Assembly (NCBI RefSeq): GCF_958979055.1
Contig: NC_084893.1
Span: 27,607,487-27,671,486 of the forward strand
Direction: 5' to 3'
Source: Alnus glutinosa
Taxonomy: Eukaryota; Streptophyta; Magnoliopsida; Fagales; Betulaceae
Length of the DNA: 64,000 bases
Under the pieces are notes generated by a model, which saw only the letters and a program-made list of their open reading frames with translations, did not search any database and was not told the origin of the DNA. Positions 13,287 through 26,200 of this stretch are shown one piece after another (positions within the stretch are counted from its first letter, which is position 1; each line of letters opens with the position of its first letter). A program made the translations under genes and the position numbers.

Positions 13287-14301
13287 TCCTTTCAAGTGTT
13301 CGATAGTTACAATCAATCTATCTGAGGGCAAGATAAAATGCACTTTCACTATATTTTGGTTGTCACCAACTATATATATACAGTCTTCGAAATTAACCTT
13401 TTTCAAAGAAAAAAAAAATTGAGTTATAGAAATTATTCTCAATGAAGGATAAATGAGCTTATGCATGAAGGATCTTCATCGTCTCTTGATCAGGCATATA
13501 TGAAAAAATTGTTAATTACTATTGCTTATATATATATATATATATATATATACTATTCTCATAATTGAAAGGCTTTATGAATATTAATATTAATATAATA
13601 TTGAGAATATTGGTTTGGTATATTTCGACATTTGCTTACCATGGATCCTCATAAAGCCCTCCCTAAACAATTCCATGGGGATGGTTTACACGATTCGATC
13701 ATAACGTTATGAAAGAAAGAATTAATTGTGCTTGGAAATTTAGCACGAATGAAGCAAATGATGAGAGAGTCCCCTATATAACCTTGTTTGTGTGAGAGTT
13801 CACATTGTCTATAGTGTGTTCCAATGAGATCGGAACACAGATTATGTGGCGTGCTTCGATAAAAGATTTAGACATGTCCAAGAAGTAATTAATTAAGTAC
13901 TCCAGTTCAATACCGCGCGTGTTGGGATGGAGGGACACAGAAATTTGTGTTTGAAAGACAAAAATCTCAAATGGCTTGGATCGTATATGTTGCTTTGTAC
14001 AAGTTGGTATCATCTTCTTGTTTCAGTTGTGGATATTGGCCCCTCATGATTTAATTATGAACAATCTACCAAAGTTACAAGCGCTATAAATCACAAATTG
14101 TGCAAATCCAAGAAGAAATAGCATAAGGCACATATAGATATCTGTATTTATATTGTGAACTCGATCATGATCAGTACAAACCAATTGATATGTTCCATGA
14201 AACCTCTATCTATCTCAAATTTAATGTAGTGTGACTATACCAATTAATCACCTGTTATATATATAACTGCAGAAACGATATATATGTGAAGAACCATAAT
14301 A

Positions 14302-14343
<42 letters not shown>

Positions 14344-14481
14344 AACCCAGTGAAAGAAGAACCATGAAAAGAATAATATGGTTCTCCTCTAATTATAACC
14401 ACACAATATATAGTATCCCCAAAACCAATGATATAGCTAGCCTAGACTGGTAAACCTTAATTATGATAGAGAGGAGATCGA
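11737..14481. other. intergenic region with MITE and microsatellites, no gene
   Basis: This holds a MITE at 12479-12641, TA repeats near 12294-12322 and 13530-13551, a (GA)n tract near 13243-13282 and a TA tract near 14310-14341. Two open frames on the minus strand (12907-13236 and 13774-14013) have no recognisable domain and no codon pattern I trust, so they are not called. Confidence 0.35.
12479..12641. repeat. MITE, family copy A
   Basis: The arms aagtgtccattaaaaaatga + ggtggcttttaaaat and their reverse complement face each other across a short AT-rich loop, and the match extends outward to the gagaaattctacatgtat ends. The internal phrase ttttgatcaaattgtgattttaaaag is shared with elements at 28553, 29231, 49590 and 55931. 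There is no coding capacity, so it depends on another element for mobility. Confidence 0.65.
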
Positions 14482-15045
14482 TCAGAAGGCCTTCTGATAG
14501 AGACCATGAATCCTCTTCCATGACTCCTCTCTCTGCATCTTCAACTGCTTGTAGAAGTTCCCAATAAACGCCTCAGCTTTAGTAAACAGCTCTTGCTCAT
14601 CACTAACGACCTCCTCCTCTTCTTCTTGATCCTCATCAGAAGATTCCTCAACCACATTTTCTGCTTGATCAGTCTCCCCACCTTCTATGAAGAAAAGGCT
14701 GGGCATGGAGGGACACTTTTTGACCTCATCCATTTTGACAGCACCAACAACTTTCTCGGAGGCAGATTTCTCAACAACCTTAGCCTTCTTTTCAGTAGTT
14801 GCTGGAGCAACTGGGTTTTCATCAGTAGAGGCTTCTGGGGCATCAGGAACAGGATGTTTTTTGTCCTCAAAAGGCTTGGGGAAGCATGAGAGAAGGCCAG
14901 CTTCAGCCCCAACGGTAATAATGAGGATGTTTATGACAAAATAGAGGTAAGTAGTCCTTATTGAGGAGGACAAGAGGGGTGTGATACTGAGAAGAACAGC
15001 TAGAAGGGAGAGAATTAGGATTTGAGATTTCTTGAGTTTGTTCAT
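14482..15045 (-). CDS. DUF4408/DUF761 membrane-associated protein
   Basis: Single-exon gene of 187 residues. The N-terminus (residues 1-55) is hydrophobic, with two likely membrane segments and the DUF4408 pattern SSIRTTYLYFVINILIITVG + AEAGLLS. The middle is lysine-, proline- and acid-rich, including a run of Glu/Asp near residues 140-152, and is probably disordered. The C-terminus (about 150-187) is a DUF761 motif, ELFTKAEAFIGNFYKQLKMQ + REESWKRIHGLY. This architecture defines a plant-specific family often labelled 'cotton fibre protein'; its biochemical role is unknown. I start at 15045 and not at the upstream in-frame ATG (15240) because a TATA box lies between them at 15109-15118 and the homologous region begins at MNKLKKSQ. 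Confidence 0.85.
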   Translation of the reverse strand: MNKLKKSQILILSLLAVLLSITPLLSSSIRTTYLYFVINILIITVGAEAGLLSCFPKPFEDKKHPVPDAPEASTDENPVAPATTEKKAKVVEKSASEKVVGAVKMDEVKKCPSMPSLFFIEGGETDQAENVVEESSDEDQEEEEEVVSDEQELFTKAEAFIGNFYKQLKMQREESWKRIHGLYQKAF

Positions 15046-15108
15046 GGTGGTAGGGGGATAAGGGGTTTGATAAATGAAAGGCTTTAAGAGAAGCTTGTGG
15101 TAGAGACT

Positions 15109-15118
15109 AAATATATAG
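15109..15118 (-). promoter_or_regulatory. TATA box of the DUF4408/DUF761 gene
   Basis: On the minus strand the sequence reads ctatatattt, 64 bases or more upstream of the chosen ATG. This spacing leaves a short leader and argues against translation from the more upstream in-frame ATG. Confidence 0.55.
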
Positions 15119-15449
15119 ATCGAGGGTTTGGACGTATTTATAACTGCTTGGGAGGAGCCGAGGAGGCGTGTTTTAGAGAGAGAGGATTGATAGATGGATG
15201 TGTTGTCGTGTATTAAGGATATTGAGAATTGTATATGCATGTGGTATCAGTCAACAAAAGTACAAAAGTAATAGAATATTACGAGCCAAATGCCTGGAAC
15301 TATATATCATTCCAGTCGCTTTAGGAATTAGTAATCGTACGTATTCAAATTAATAGACTTCTTATAAATTCCTTATCCTAACTATTACGACATGCCTTAG
15401 ACGTAATTTGGGAATTAGTAACGTTATAAAAAAACTATCATAGTCCTTG

Positions 15450-15508
<59 letters not shown>

Positions 15509-15679
15509 TGCACCCTGTGTTCGTTGAAGCATATTTTTGAACGATCAAACTAGTAATGGGGTCCTATAAAACAAATGAAACCCTATTAGGTTGACATCGG
15601 CCCAAGGGGAACTTGCGGGAAACTTTCGATGCTTAAGTCAATCAGAGGTTCACCGACAGAAAACCTAATAGAAAGGGTG

Positions 15680-15716
<37 letters not shown>

Positions 15717-15765
15717 ATCCTTATCTGGAGGGTGTATCCCTTTTAAAGGGGAAGACTCCTTATTT

Positions 15766-17125
15766 CACTACCAAAAAAAAAAAAAAAACCAATTATTGAC
15801 GATTTTTTCTAGACGGTTTTAAAAATCGTCTAAATTTAAATTTTTACCGTCTGTAAAAAAATAAATTACGACGGCTTCAATAAAACCGTCTAAAAATGTA
15901 AATTTCTAGACGATTTTAATGAAATCTACAGACGGTTTCATTTAAACCGTCTAAAAATTCTTTTCCAGATGGTTTGAAACCGTCTGCAATTTAGCTTTAA
16001 AAAGAACGGAGTTATAAAATTAATTTGTAAACCTCCTCAAAAATACCACTCATTCATATTCCATGTCATCGATCCACACCACAATTCCAAGTTCACATCT
16101 CAACTGTCTCTTTCAAATTTATCAACGACTCATAACACCTCACAATCACACAATCTCTCTCTTTACTTTATTCATAGACTTGGCCAAAGAATTCCCAAGC
16201 AGGGCAAGTCTCGTTCTTTTTCTTCTCTCTCCGCCCGACGACTGAAGACGGGCAACGGGATCTGGACAAAACGGCGGGATCAGGACGACAGGAACGGAAC
16301 GACGAGAGAGAGTGCCGAAGATGGAGTGCAGAATCTGTCAAACCCACGCTGATGTGCGAGGGTTTCCGGCAGGATCTGGCGAGGTCGTTGGGGTTTACAA
16401 CCGGATCCGACCGAAACCGGCTCTAGGTTGTTTTGGGTTGGAGCTGACAGGTTGGTAAATGGTAATTGGGGCGGGTTTCGGTGTTTTTGGGTGGTTTTAT
16501 AATTTCCGTGGTTATTTGATTTGGGTTATGGAGTTTTGAAATTCATTATCGATTGTTTGAGGTACAACCTTTGTTTGTTTTGATTGTTTGAGGTACTATA
16601 TTTTTTGGTTGATTGGTGAAAGGGGGTGTTTGGCTGTGGCTGTGACTATGGTTGTTGGGGTTGTGCAATGAGGGAGGAGATATGGGCTGCGACTTGTTTC
16701 TCTTAGTTTCTCTCAGAGTGAAAGAGAAACAGAAGAAGACGTCTAGCTTCGATGGGGGTTTAGTGTGGCTGAACGGCTAGATTGTGGATGGTGGTGACCT
16801 ATTGCTGGATTGTGAACGGCTGAACGACACGACGACGCTATTTCTGTCCTCTCCGTCATCGACCCGGCGGCACCGTTGATGAAAATGAATCGAGACAGGA
16901 AAAAAAAAAAAGGATATATTATGGAAAAGAAATAAATAATTAAAAAAAAAAGATATATTAATTAATGATATTATAAAAAAAATTATTAATTGTGGACGGT
17001 TTGGCACCCGAATTAGCGACCCATTTTTTCTGGACGGTTTCAACCGCCTGGACTTTTTTCCAGACGGTTTTTTGCAATTTCTAGACGGTTTCAAACCATC
17101 CAAAATTTCAAATTTTTTTGTAGTG
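15766..17125. mobile_element. CACTA (En/Spm-like) non-autonomous element
   Basis: The element begins CACTACCAAAAAAA and ends TTTTTTTGTAGTG, the inverted CACTA ends of the superfamily. Near both ends there are many direct and inverted copies of agacggtttcaa/aaaccgtct (about 15820-15990 and 16990-17100), typical subterminal transposase-binding repeats. The 1360-bp body carries no transposase. The interior (about 16160-16480) is more GC-rich and may be captured host sequence, but no gene is recognisable. The flanking triplets are ttt and tct, a 2-of-3 match to the expected 3-bp duplication. A microsatellite-rich stretch (TA at about 15450-15510, GA at about 15685-15714) precedes it. Confidence 0.75.
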
Positions 17126-17687
17126 TCTAATATAAATGGTAACATTAGTATCAATGTTGCGTAATTTTTCTTATAGGGGTGATTTCCATTGTTGATCGCC
17201 TTAATGGCCATTTAGGGATTGTTGAGGGTGTATAGTTTCCGTGTGAATAAGATTTTAAGAGTGATTGATTTGTTTTCTTCACAATGGTAATTGTGTGATT
17301 TGATGGCCTAATTAAATTTCCATGTAGAGGCTGCTTGAGTGGTTCTAGGGTGATTACTTAGTGTATCAACACCATCATTTCTAGTTTTTTTTTAGTCATT
17401 AACTATAACGATCCAAAAAAAAAAATATCAGTCATATTTACACTGTTATAACAAAAGAACTAGTAAGTTATAATTGGAGCTCGACCCACTCAATGTGAAA
17501 CTACCTTTATGGGGTGTCACAAACCTAGAAAAAGAGGTTAACCAATTCAATGTGAGAATAAGCTTTTGGGGTGTAACAAATGTGAGACTAACTTTATGAC
17601 ATGTCTCATTAACTTTAAATAAAGTTCTTGCATGTTAAATATAATCAAAGTTGATCATATAATTTTCTCTTATGAAAGGGTTTTGAA

Positions 17688-18453
17688 ATGCCATTTGAGC
17701 ATTTGCATGTACAAGAAAAGAGAGCCGAAACTTGGCAAGATAAAGAAAAGATTTTCATAAGTTTCAGATTTTTGCGATGGTTGCTTGTTATCATATTTGG
17801 TTTTCAAGGAATAAGGCACATCATGAAGATTTGGTTCCTGATGCTCTTGTTATCTCTGCTCATATTAATAAATTGGTCCAGGAGCATTATTGGCTTGGAA
17901 TTCTTCCCTACCTAGGATTCCTGAGGTTTGACAGAAACCTAGCTTTCCTTATATCAAAATTAACTATGACACTGCTATTCGGGACTCTTTTTCAGTTCAA
18001 GCAGCGGTGATTCGGAACTCTTCTGGTACCATTACCCATTGCTCCTCGCTTATCAGTCCTCCTTGCTCTGCAGTTATTGGGGAAGCTCTTGATGCGCTAC
18101 TGGCTACAAATTTGGTTATCTCTATACACGCGACTTCGTTTATTCTAGAAGGGGATTCTACTACAGTCACTCTGGCTCTACAGAATCCTTTGATCACAAA
18201 AGACTGGCGTATTGCTGCTACTATCTCTCAGATTCATTCTCTCATTCCATCCACAACTAGCTGATCTGTTAGTTCTGTCAACCGAAGTGTAAACTTCTGT
18301 GTCCATCATGTGGCAAAATGGGCCGCAACCAGATTTTTTTCTGGCTGCATTCCCGTATCTTCTTTTTCCTTTGGATCCTTTTCTCCCTGTTTTGGGAAAG
18401 TTTCATCTGGTTTTTTTTTAGTTCTTTAATTTTTGTATTTTGTTTTATCTGTA

Positions 18454-18507
<54 letters not shown>
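17688..18507 (+). mobile_element. 5'-truncated LINE, RNase H end with poly(A) tail
   Basis: Several frames together encode the C-terminal end of a plant LINE ORF2: YHIWFSRNKAHHEDLVPDAL, then INYDTAIRDSFSVQAAVIRN + SSGTITH, then GEALDALLATNLV, ILEGDSTTVTLALQNPL and NRSVNFCVHHVAKWAA. This is the RNase H-like fold (RVT_3) used by L1-type plant elements. Frame changes and stops (for example between the IHSLIPSTTS and VNRS segments) show it is dead. It ends in about 48 A's at 18457-18505, the retrotransposition tail, followed by GAA repeats. There is no reverse transcriptase, so it is a 5'-truncated copy. Target duplications are not clear. Confidence 0.8.
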
Positions 18508-20399
18508 AGAAGAAGAAGAAGACAAGAGAACATGCAAGAGGGATAGAGATTATAATATATAATTGGACAATGCTTGATAGTTGATATGGTCGGCGAAAAA
18601 AAAGCATATATTCTTATTTGACTTTTCACTTTATAACAAGTTGATCAATTAGCTCTAAGCCTCTACGGCTCTTCCTTAACACAAGAACGTGGGCCAACAT
18701 TTGTGGCTTGTGGCGCCAAGCTGTCCTAGTATAGTTGGGTCCCACGAAGAGGACCACGGCCTGGCCGAAGGATCTTCAACTTTTGGACCCCTGAGAATCT
18801 TACCCGCCAATTCCCACAGTCCCACTCCCACTTGTACTATACTATAGTGCGCATGTGGTCCCCTCCCGCACTGTCCTTACACTTTTAAAGGCCCACTTGT
18901 TACTTTGGCGGTTTAAATGGGCTGGGCTTTCTTTCAATAAACCATATTAGAAAATGAACCAAAACTTAAGGCATGTTTGGGTAATAATTTTTTTTATTAT
19001 AATTTATTTTTTTTCAAAAATATGTTTAGATTGTTTTTTATAATTTAAATTTTAAATTTTACTTAAATTTTATTCAAATTTTTCTAATTTTGTCTCAAGT
19101 TCTCTAAATCATCCAAACATAATTTCAAAAAACAAATTTTCTCGGTATTCACTATTTTGTATATAATACAAAAAAATCACACATCCAAACGAGTCCTAAT
19201 AATTTTGAAAAAAGTGTGTAAAGTGTTTTCAAAACTACTACTAAGAGATGGTTTGATTTTACAATTTTAAAACATGCGATTTGAAAATATAATTTTTAAA
19301 AATAAAGTTAAACGTATGACAAAATTACAATTTGACTTGTAAAAACGCACTTCATTACTTGCAATATGAAAGTCATTTTTTTTAAAATGTACTTCCAAAT
19401 AAGATGCTTTTTGAGATTTTGTTTAAAAACAGATTTTTATTTTGCAAAATCACGTGGCCAAACAAACTTTAAACAAAGGAAGCGAAAGTGGTTTCTGAAA
19501 TCATATGAATTTCCAACCAAAAAGATCAAAAAGAGTGTATTGGATGAGGGATAAATTGTGGTTCTTTTGGCACATGCACGCCTGTATAACAGTATAAGTT
19601 GTGGTTGTATTTGAAAATAACAAAAAGAATCCTGCAAAAGTGGATCGAGAACAGGAGACATAAATCCATAAGATAGGGCCAGTCAGATACGGCAATCCTT
19701 GGACATTTTGTGCTTGAGTTTATCCAGAAGTCTGTCAAAAGTAGTTTTTTTTTTTTTTTTTTCCACATTTATTGCCTTAGCTAGAAAGTGTATCGGATAA
19801 ATCTCAATGGATGAAATCATAAAACGAGTTAAAAGCAAAAGGTGTTGTCAATTATATTGAAAAGAGGGACAAACTCTGGGTCCCATCAGATAGCCTGCCT
19901 ATAATGGGGACAACGATCGACGAGATAACTAGAAGTCTAGATCAATAAGCCAGAGATTCTCATATTTCTAATTATCTTTCCGTTGAAAGACACAAAAAAG
20001 AATTTATAAAAGATTAACATGCCACAGACTCAATCATCCACCATGGACTTTAATGTGACGTTTGGTTTGAGAGATTTAACATTCTTCACTACGCTGCACT
20101 AAAGTACATTGCAAGCTCATTAATTAGAATAAGCGTTTTCTTTGGATTGAATAAAAAAAAAAAAGATTGTTGTTAACATAAAATAATTCTACATGTAACA
20201 ATAAGAAGAAAAAAAAAATCATAAAATAAATAAATAAAGAATATTTAAATGGTGAAGAAATAATAAAAAAGCCAATATGAAGCGTACTTCAATAAGTACA
20301 AAGTAACTTAATTTTGAGAGAACAAAAAGGCTTTACCCTTTCTCCTCTAAAGACAACCCAACTCTTTTCTCTAGCTATCGAAGAGGAGGGAGTTTTTTT
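18508..20399. other. intergenic region, no gene
   Basis: No gene is supported. A segment at 18660-18920 is of mixed composition and promoter-like but leads to no reading frame. A dispersed AT-rich repeat at about 18969-19199 is also present at 55545-55791. Segment 19220-19470 resembles 63240-63500 in its repeated 'ttaaaa-acgcac-tttgcaa' phrases, suggesting another shared repeat. Confidence 0.35.
18969..19199. repeat. dispersed AT-rich repeat, copy 1
   Basis: It opens aaggcatgtttgggtaataa and closes with catccaaacgagtcct, partly inverted relative to each other. The copy at 55545-55791 is in the opposite orientation, ending ttacccaatcatgcctt. A run of matching phrases (tatgtttagattgtttt, ttaaattttattcaaattt, ctcaagttctctaaatcatcc) recurs between the two. 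It is probably a MITE-like element; no coding was seen. Confidence 0.5.
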
Positions 20400-21240
20400 T
20401 TTTCACTCCCTCCTCCTCCCCCTTCCCCCTTACTCCTCTCCTCCTCCTTCTCTCTCCCCTTCTCGCCTCTTCTAAGGCTTCACCAACCTCTTTGAAGGTC
20501 TTATCCATCGCCTTCCATGGCGAATTATCCTAGATCAACACCTTCTCTGGCTTCTCCCCTCTGCGGAAGGTCCAATTCAGCCTCCACATGCCTCTCTCAG
20601 TTCTAGATCCGCCACCTTTTCGAAGTTTTTGGATTTAATTTTTTTCAAAATCAATCTATCCACTTCAGGAAGCTTTACCACCCCACGTGCCTCCCCACCG
20701 TGATCTAGGCTTCCTCCACTCTGCTCTGCCGCCAGCCGATTCCCCATCCGGCCACCACACGCCAAAGCGTGTCCCACATGCGCCTACAAGTAGATCCTAC
20801 TCGCGGGTACATGTCCCACACGTACCAACGCGTGGACACCGCAGAACCGCGCGTGACGGCTTCCTTCGCTTTCCACAGCTGTCACTGACCCCCTATAGAG
20901 TTTCTGGCCCCATTGTCGATCCACCAGTTGCCAGTGTGTTGTTCCTTTATTTTTGTGCTTTCGTTGTTTTTATTTTGTAGTTTGAGTTACCGTCTCCCAG
21001 CTCTTTTGAAGCTTAACCTAACTGGACACTTCACGGATCGTATTATATCAAAACTGCACTCTCTTAGATCCTTTCTTGTAGTTCATGTGAAGCGAGAGAC
21101 AATTTTTGTTGTCAATGTTTAAGCAAAGACAACTGTGTTTTTAGTCAGGGAATCCATTTGGTCGGAGGAAACTCCTCCTCCAGTCTCTGACACTGTTTAT
21201 GGGGAATCTTTGTGCCCCTAATTTTCTGACCTATGGGTCT
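20400..21240 (+). repeat. dispersed C/T-rich repeat, related to 36270-36900
   Basis: It starts with pyrimidine-rich tcctcctccccctt DNA. It then carries a block of phrases (aaagcgtgtcccacatgcg, agtagatcctactcgcg, acgcgtggacaccgc) that has a diverged counterpart near 36280-36340 (cgaagcgtatattgcacatg, agtaaatcttactcactgac). Short open frames are not conserved between the two copies. It may be the non-coding leader of a retroelement; class uncertain. Confidence 0.4.
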
Positions 21241-21271
21241 CATATTTATAAGAATGGTTCTTTGTTTTAAA

Positions 21272-21302
<31 letters not shown>

Positions 21303-21534
21303 TGAAAAAAAAAAAAGGTAGCTTGATTTCTAAATTTAAATTTAAATTTTTAAAAAACCATTAGTGTGCTCGAACTACCCGTCCACTCTGCCTTATAGGT
21401 GTCTGAATATGTCAATATATTACATGTCACATTTTTTCGAATATTACATATCACGTATTTGCCAAATTTATCCAAAGTTATTCGTACCTTTTGCGTAGTA
21501 GCACAACCCATGAACCCAACAGAGCAGTGAAGGG

Positions 21535-21876
21535 CCACTTCACCCCTGGAACGGAAAGATGCTACTGTTGCTACTTGAGTTGGACAATCCTTCATATACC
21601 ATATTCCCTTCATCCTGACACGCTTCCACCCAATTTCTTCCTCCAATAATATTAATCTCTGACGGTAGGGCAGCACTATAGGTCTGCATACTCAAATTTT
21701 GATAACCAAAAGAAAAATCTCTCCAAAACCAAACTTCTTAAAACAGGCTATATTTGTGAATCAATTAAACACAACAAAGATATAGATTGGAATTAATATT
21801 CTGACGTATATGTACTCACGATATGCACAAGAAGCAGCATATGCAGAGCCCAGATTTGCTTTAGCACCCTTTACTT
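21535..21876 (-). other. exon-like segments downstream of CAP-H
   Basis: On the minus strand there is a 57-base segment (21820-21876) flanked by an AG acceptor and a GTGAGT donor, then a second segment beginning at 21683 after a tatgcag acceptor. In single frames they read AKANLGSAYAASCAY and SALPSEINIIGGRNWVEA-like sequence, but the two do not join into one open frame. They may be spliced 3' UTR exons of the CAP-H transcript, exons of another gene, or chance. No family was recognised. Confidence 0.25.
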
Positions 21877-22027
21877 CTATACAAAAAATTAAGCAATATC
21901 ATGCAACAGAGACCGGATAAGCAAGAAAACTGCTATTGGCTTACAATTTTGATTTTTGGTGCTTGGCATATAGGGAGAGATGCCATGTTCCAAACTCTTG
22001 TAACACAAAAATTAAGCGGCATCTTGG

Positions 22028-23161
22028 TTATGAAGGCTGGACCACGCCATCTGAGTTTCGGCAAGAAGAGGGAAGATTTATGCTGAGATCATCTAAAGCG
22101 GGGCAGTCTTGGATGCTTAAACCATGCTCATTAGCCAAATGCAAAAGGCAGATGAAACACAAATGGGGAGAGATATCCTCTGGAGCGGCGGCTTGGCAGT
22201 CAACAGGAAAGGTGGACAAGAGATGTCGGAAAGATACCGTATCTTTGCACTCCTTTAGATAAAAAAGGCATATTATCCATGATGAGAAACATATACTTTC
22301 CAAGGTAGATAAATGGCAAATAGTAGATGGCCAAAAACTAAATTCACTGAACTAGTACAGAAAAAACAAAAACAGCAGCATTAGGGCTGATTCAGTAAGC
22401 ACTATTGAAATTATAATGTAAAAGAACTTGCAAAATGCTCGGAACAGGCAGGTGGCAGCAAAAGCAATGAACATTTAAGTGGTTCGCTTGCCAAACAATT
22501 CATGTTCATGATCTTACAAGAAATGTTGTATTAACGTCAACAACGACGTCTTTATACACATTGAATTGCAAATAAACTGCAGATTCATTCAAAAGCTTTG
22601 AATTGTTTATATCCGGATTGTGGAAATAAGCTGATAGAGTTTCGATAGATAAGATACTAAAGTTATGAGGTCCATCAGATTGGTGAACAACTTAAATTCA
22701 TATCAAACTTCCGAATTGATCAGTTCAATGAGCTTAACTTTTTAATTAATGAAATCAAAAATTGCAAGCCCATCAAAAAATTTAAACAATGAATCACGAT
22801 GGATCTATGTCCATGCCAGAAATGAAACTAGAATAAGTGAAAAGAATAGCTCACCGTTTCAGGAACTTCAGAAGATTCTTGAATGTGATCCCAGAGAGTT
22901 TCCTTCAATGAATGTACATCAACTTGTTTTGAAGTTTTGTCATATCGAACTTCAATTTTGTTTACCTAAAACATCAGAAGTCAAGCCTCAGGACAAGAAT
23001 AAACTAACACATTTTTGGATAATTATGATGATTGCAATTCTGAGAAATAATTTGTTTAAGAAATAATTTTAAAAAAAACAATGTCTTATTACAAACCTCA
23101 TCGTACTCAAAATTTTCTATGTTGTAAATTGATGTGGATAAACTTTATAATATCAATCCAA

Positions 23162-23211
<50 letters not shown>

Positions 23212-26200
23212 GAAAGTAGAAACCTTTCCGAGGAATAAATAAGATTTGCATTTTCACACAACATATTTCTTCTTCTTCTTCTTTTCTTTTTTTTTTCTGA
23301 TAAGGATGTTTTAGAGACACCAAAATAGAAGGGGGCACCACCCAACAATAATAAAAATATAAAATAGGCAGGGGGACATTCATAATTCAGGTGCCAAAGT
23401 TCCCCAAACAAAATTTAAAGACCATCCTCCACTCTTGTTGCTCTTTTGAGAGAAAATCTCTTCCTCCCTATAACTCTCTTTTCATTTAATAAATGTTGTT
23501 CTCATACATTAAAAACAACAATAATAATAATAAATAAATAAATAAAGGATATGGAGAGACACTACACCCAAAAGAATAACATGATCGACTTAAATCTTTC
23601 AAAAGAAAATAAAGGAAAATAGAATAAAAACAAACCCGGCGAGGCTGAGAGACAAGTCCATCTAAGTCCTCCACATCATTATGAACATAGTTATCATCAT
23701 ATTGGCCACTAAGCACACTCTCGTTGTCCCACGATGGCAATGCTTCATCAAAATCGTTGTTTCCTTGCCATGAGTTGTCACCTGGAAAAAAAAAAATAAG
23801 GTAGTCATCATTCAATAAAAGAAATTCATTCTCCCCAATTCTTCTTCTAGATACGTTTCCGATTCTTCTTTCAAGATACTTCCTGAGATAACACGATAGA
23901 GAAGAGAAAAACAATATAGCCCTACTCTTTGAAAAGTGAAAAAGGAATACTTGTCATAAAATGCTAGGACAGAGAACACTATGAACTCGTGAATGATGCC
24001 TTGCTAAATAACTGAAAAGAAATTTAAATCAAATAATGTACATTCAATAGTTATGACGAATTTTATCAAAGAAGATGGATCCTGCAGAAACTTTGTTGGA
24101 TGCCCTGCCTCGCCTCAACAGAAGATACCATAAAAATCTAAATGAAAACGAACTATATCCTGCCAAATTTCAACACTATCTGAAAATTTCTCTGTATGTG
24201 TTGTGCACTCATATTCAGTATAAAAGACACGGTTTCAAACATTAGATAATTGCAAGAAAGGAAGAAGGGTCTCAATAAAACTTATTATTATTCATCAAAA
24301 AAAAAAAGGAAGAAGGGTCTATACCTGAACATTTCTGTCTTCTCTTCCCAAGGCACTACAATCAAAATACGCAATTCATCATTAACCACAACAACAATAG
24401 AAGGGCTAAAGAACCTATTCCAAATCAGGGGAGTAACATGATCACCCAAATACACATTCTTCTCAAAAGTACAAAGCATTATATAACACGTTTTTAAGCT
24501 ATGGACGTCAAAGTACAAATTATCATTTGTGCTCACTCCTTGATTAGTAGCAAAGAACTCTCCAGGTATACGTCTGGGGGGCAGATATATTCCATCCATC
24601 ACAAACTCAGCCCAATGCTTATATACTTCTTTATGCTATTTTGAGGCCTAAGATTGAGATTCTATACTTAAAGTTGAGATCAAGCTGACGCAAAGAGCCA
24701 CCTAGCCAAAGACTCAAAGTTTAAGCTACATTGCTAGCAAGCTTTATGTAAATTTATATATTGTTAGGGATTATCCTACGTTACCAGAAGATTGGGACGA
24801 AGAAACAATTTGACAAGATCCTCAGGTTGATAATGACAATCTTCTGGAAGTCTGTTACTAGCTGGTGCTCTATTTGCAGGTAAAAGTAAAGACTTCGGAT
24901 TTTTTGGGGGAAGAAAGATATCATGGAATTCTTTGTCCAAGGATTTTGTGAAACCAATGTCGACTTCAGTGAGGATTTTCTTCTTTGCTCTCTTCTTTGA
25001 AATGGTTGGTCCACCTTCTGTGGGAGGAACCTCCCCTGAACCTACAGAATAAATACCACATAGGGTAAGTTTAATCGGTTCACAAAACATAGGATACACA
25101 CTGATAGCGTAATTTTCCACCCATTTCCTACCCTTAAACCTACGAAACTTCCAATGATCTGGACCTGCCCACGCATTTTGTTTTGAAGCAACTCCAAGCC
25201 CTTGAAGCAAAAACATCGAGACTTTCTCGAATCTGTCATCCACATCAGATTCAGAAAATGTATAGGGATCATTCTCCTACAAAAATATAAGAAAATTATG
25301 TAAGTGATTCATATATTTGTTTCTTTTCAGCAAGGCTCCATGCAATGACGAATTTAGGGGGGAAGGGCCTGTGGAGGCATTGGCCCCCAGGGATTAGAAA
25401 TTTTTCCATATTCCTATGCTCATTTGCTTAAAAATCTAACAAATTTAGAGTTGCCCTCACCACCAAACCCTTGGGTAATTATGATCTGGCCCTCCAAGAA
25501 AAAATTCTAGATTTGCCACTAGGTCCATAGGAGAAAAAGAAGATGATGAAGGAAAAGAATATGTTATAAGTAACTAAAAAACCACTTCAATAGCGGATGT
25601 AACAAATACCTCGTGATGAGGATCTCCAGAACTAGAGCTCTGATTAACAAAACTTGTCTCACCATCATGATCAAAGGTCCACTCATCATTATTCCCAAAT
25701 GAATTAGAATCACATTCAACTTCCTTATCATCATATGCATCGGCAATCACATCTGGTTGCTGCCCTACATTAAATGTTTGTGATGGCCTTTGATTATCAT
25801 TATCAAATTGAAGGACAATCTCCTTGAGGGTAGGAGAAATTTCATTCGTGGCACGCATGTTGATTACCATCTGCTCAATAGTCTCTACAAAGAAAACAAG
25901 CAAATGGCTGCAATAAGAAGAGGAAAGGAAAAGGTAATGTGTGTGTGTGTGCACCCCGGGGGGAGGGGAGGGGGGTAGACAGGAATGAGAGAGATAAGAA
26001 TACCCTATAACAGACCTTTGGCAAAAGAGAGATCAACCAAGTCAGAAGTAACATTTTGGGATGAAAATGATTTGCACTTCCCTGGCACTTCAAAAGAATC
26101 AAAAAGTACCCTACATCCTCCATATACACCAAGGTTATTCAATAGGAGACCCTTGGCTCCACCTTCATCAAATTGTGCAGATGTCTGATGATATAAAGGA

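Noticed and set aside
15046-15240. N-terminal extension of the DUF4408/DUF761 frame
   Set aside because: A TATA box at 15109-15118 falls inside it, and the extension is not like the family.
18426-18629. Minus-strand frame with a phenylalanine run
   Set aside because: It is the translation of the LINE poly(A) tail.
23153-23411. Minus-strand frames with Tyr-Ile repeats
   Set aside because: Translation of a (TA)n microsatellite within a CAP-H intron.
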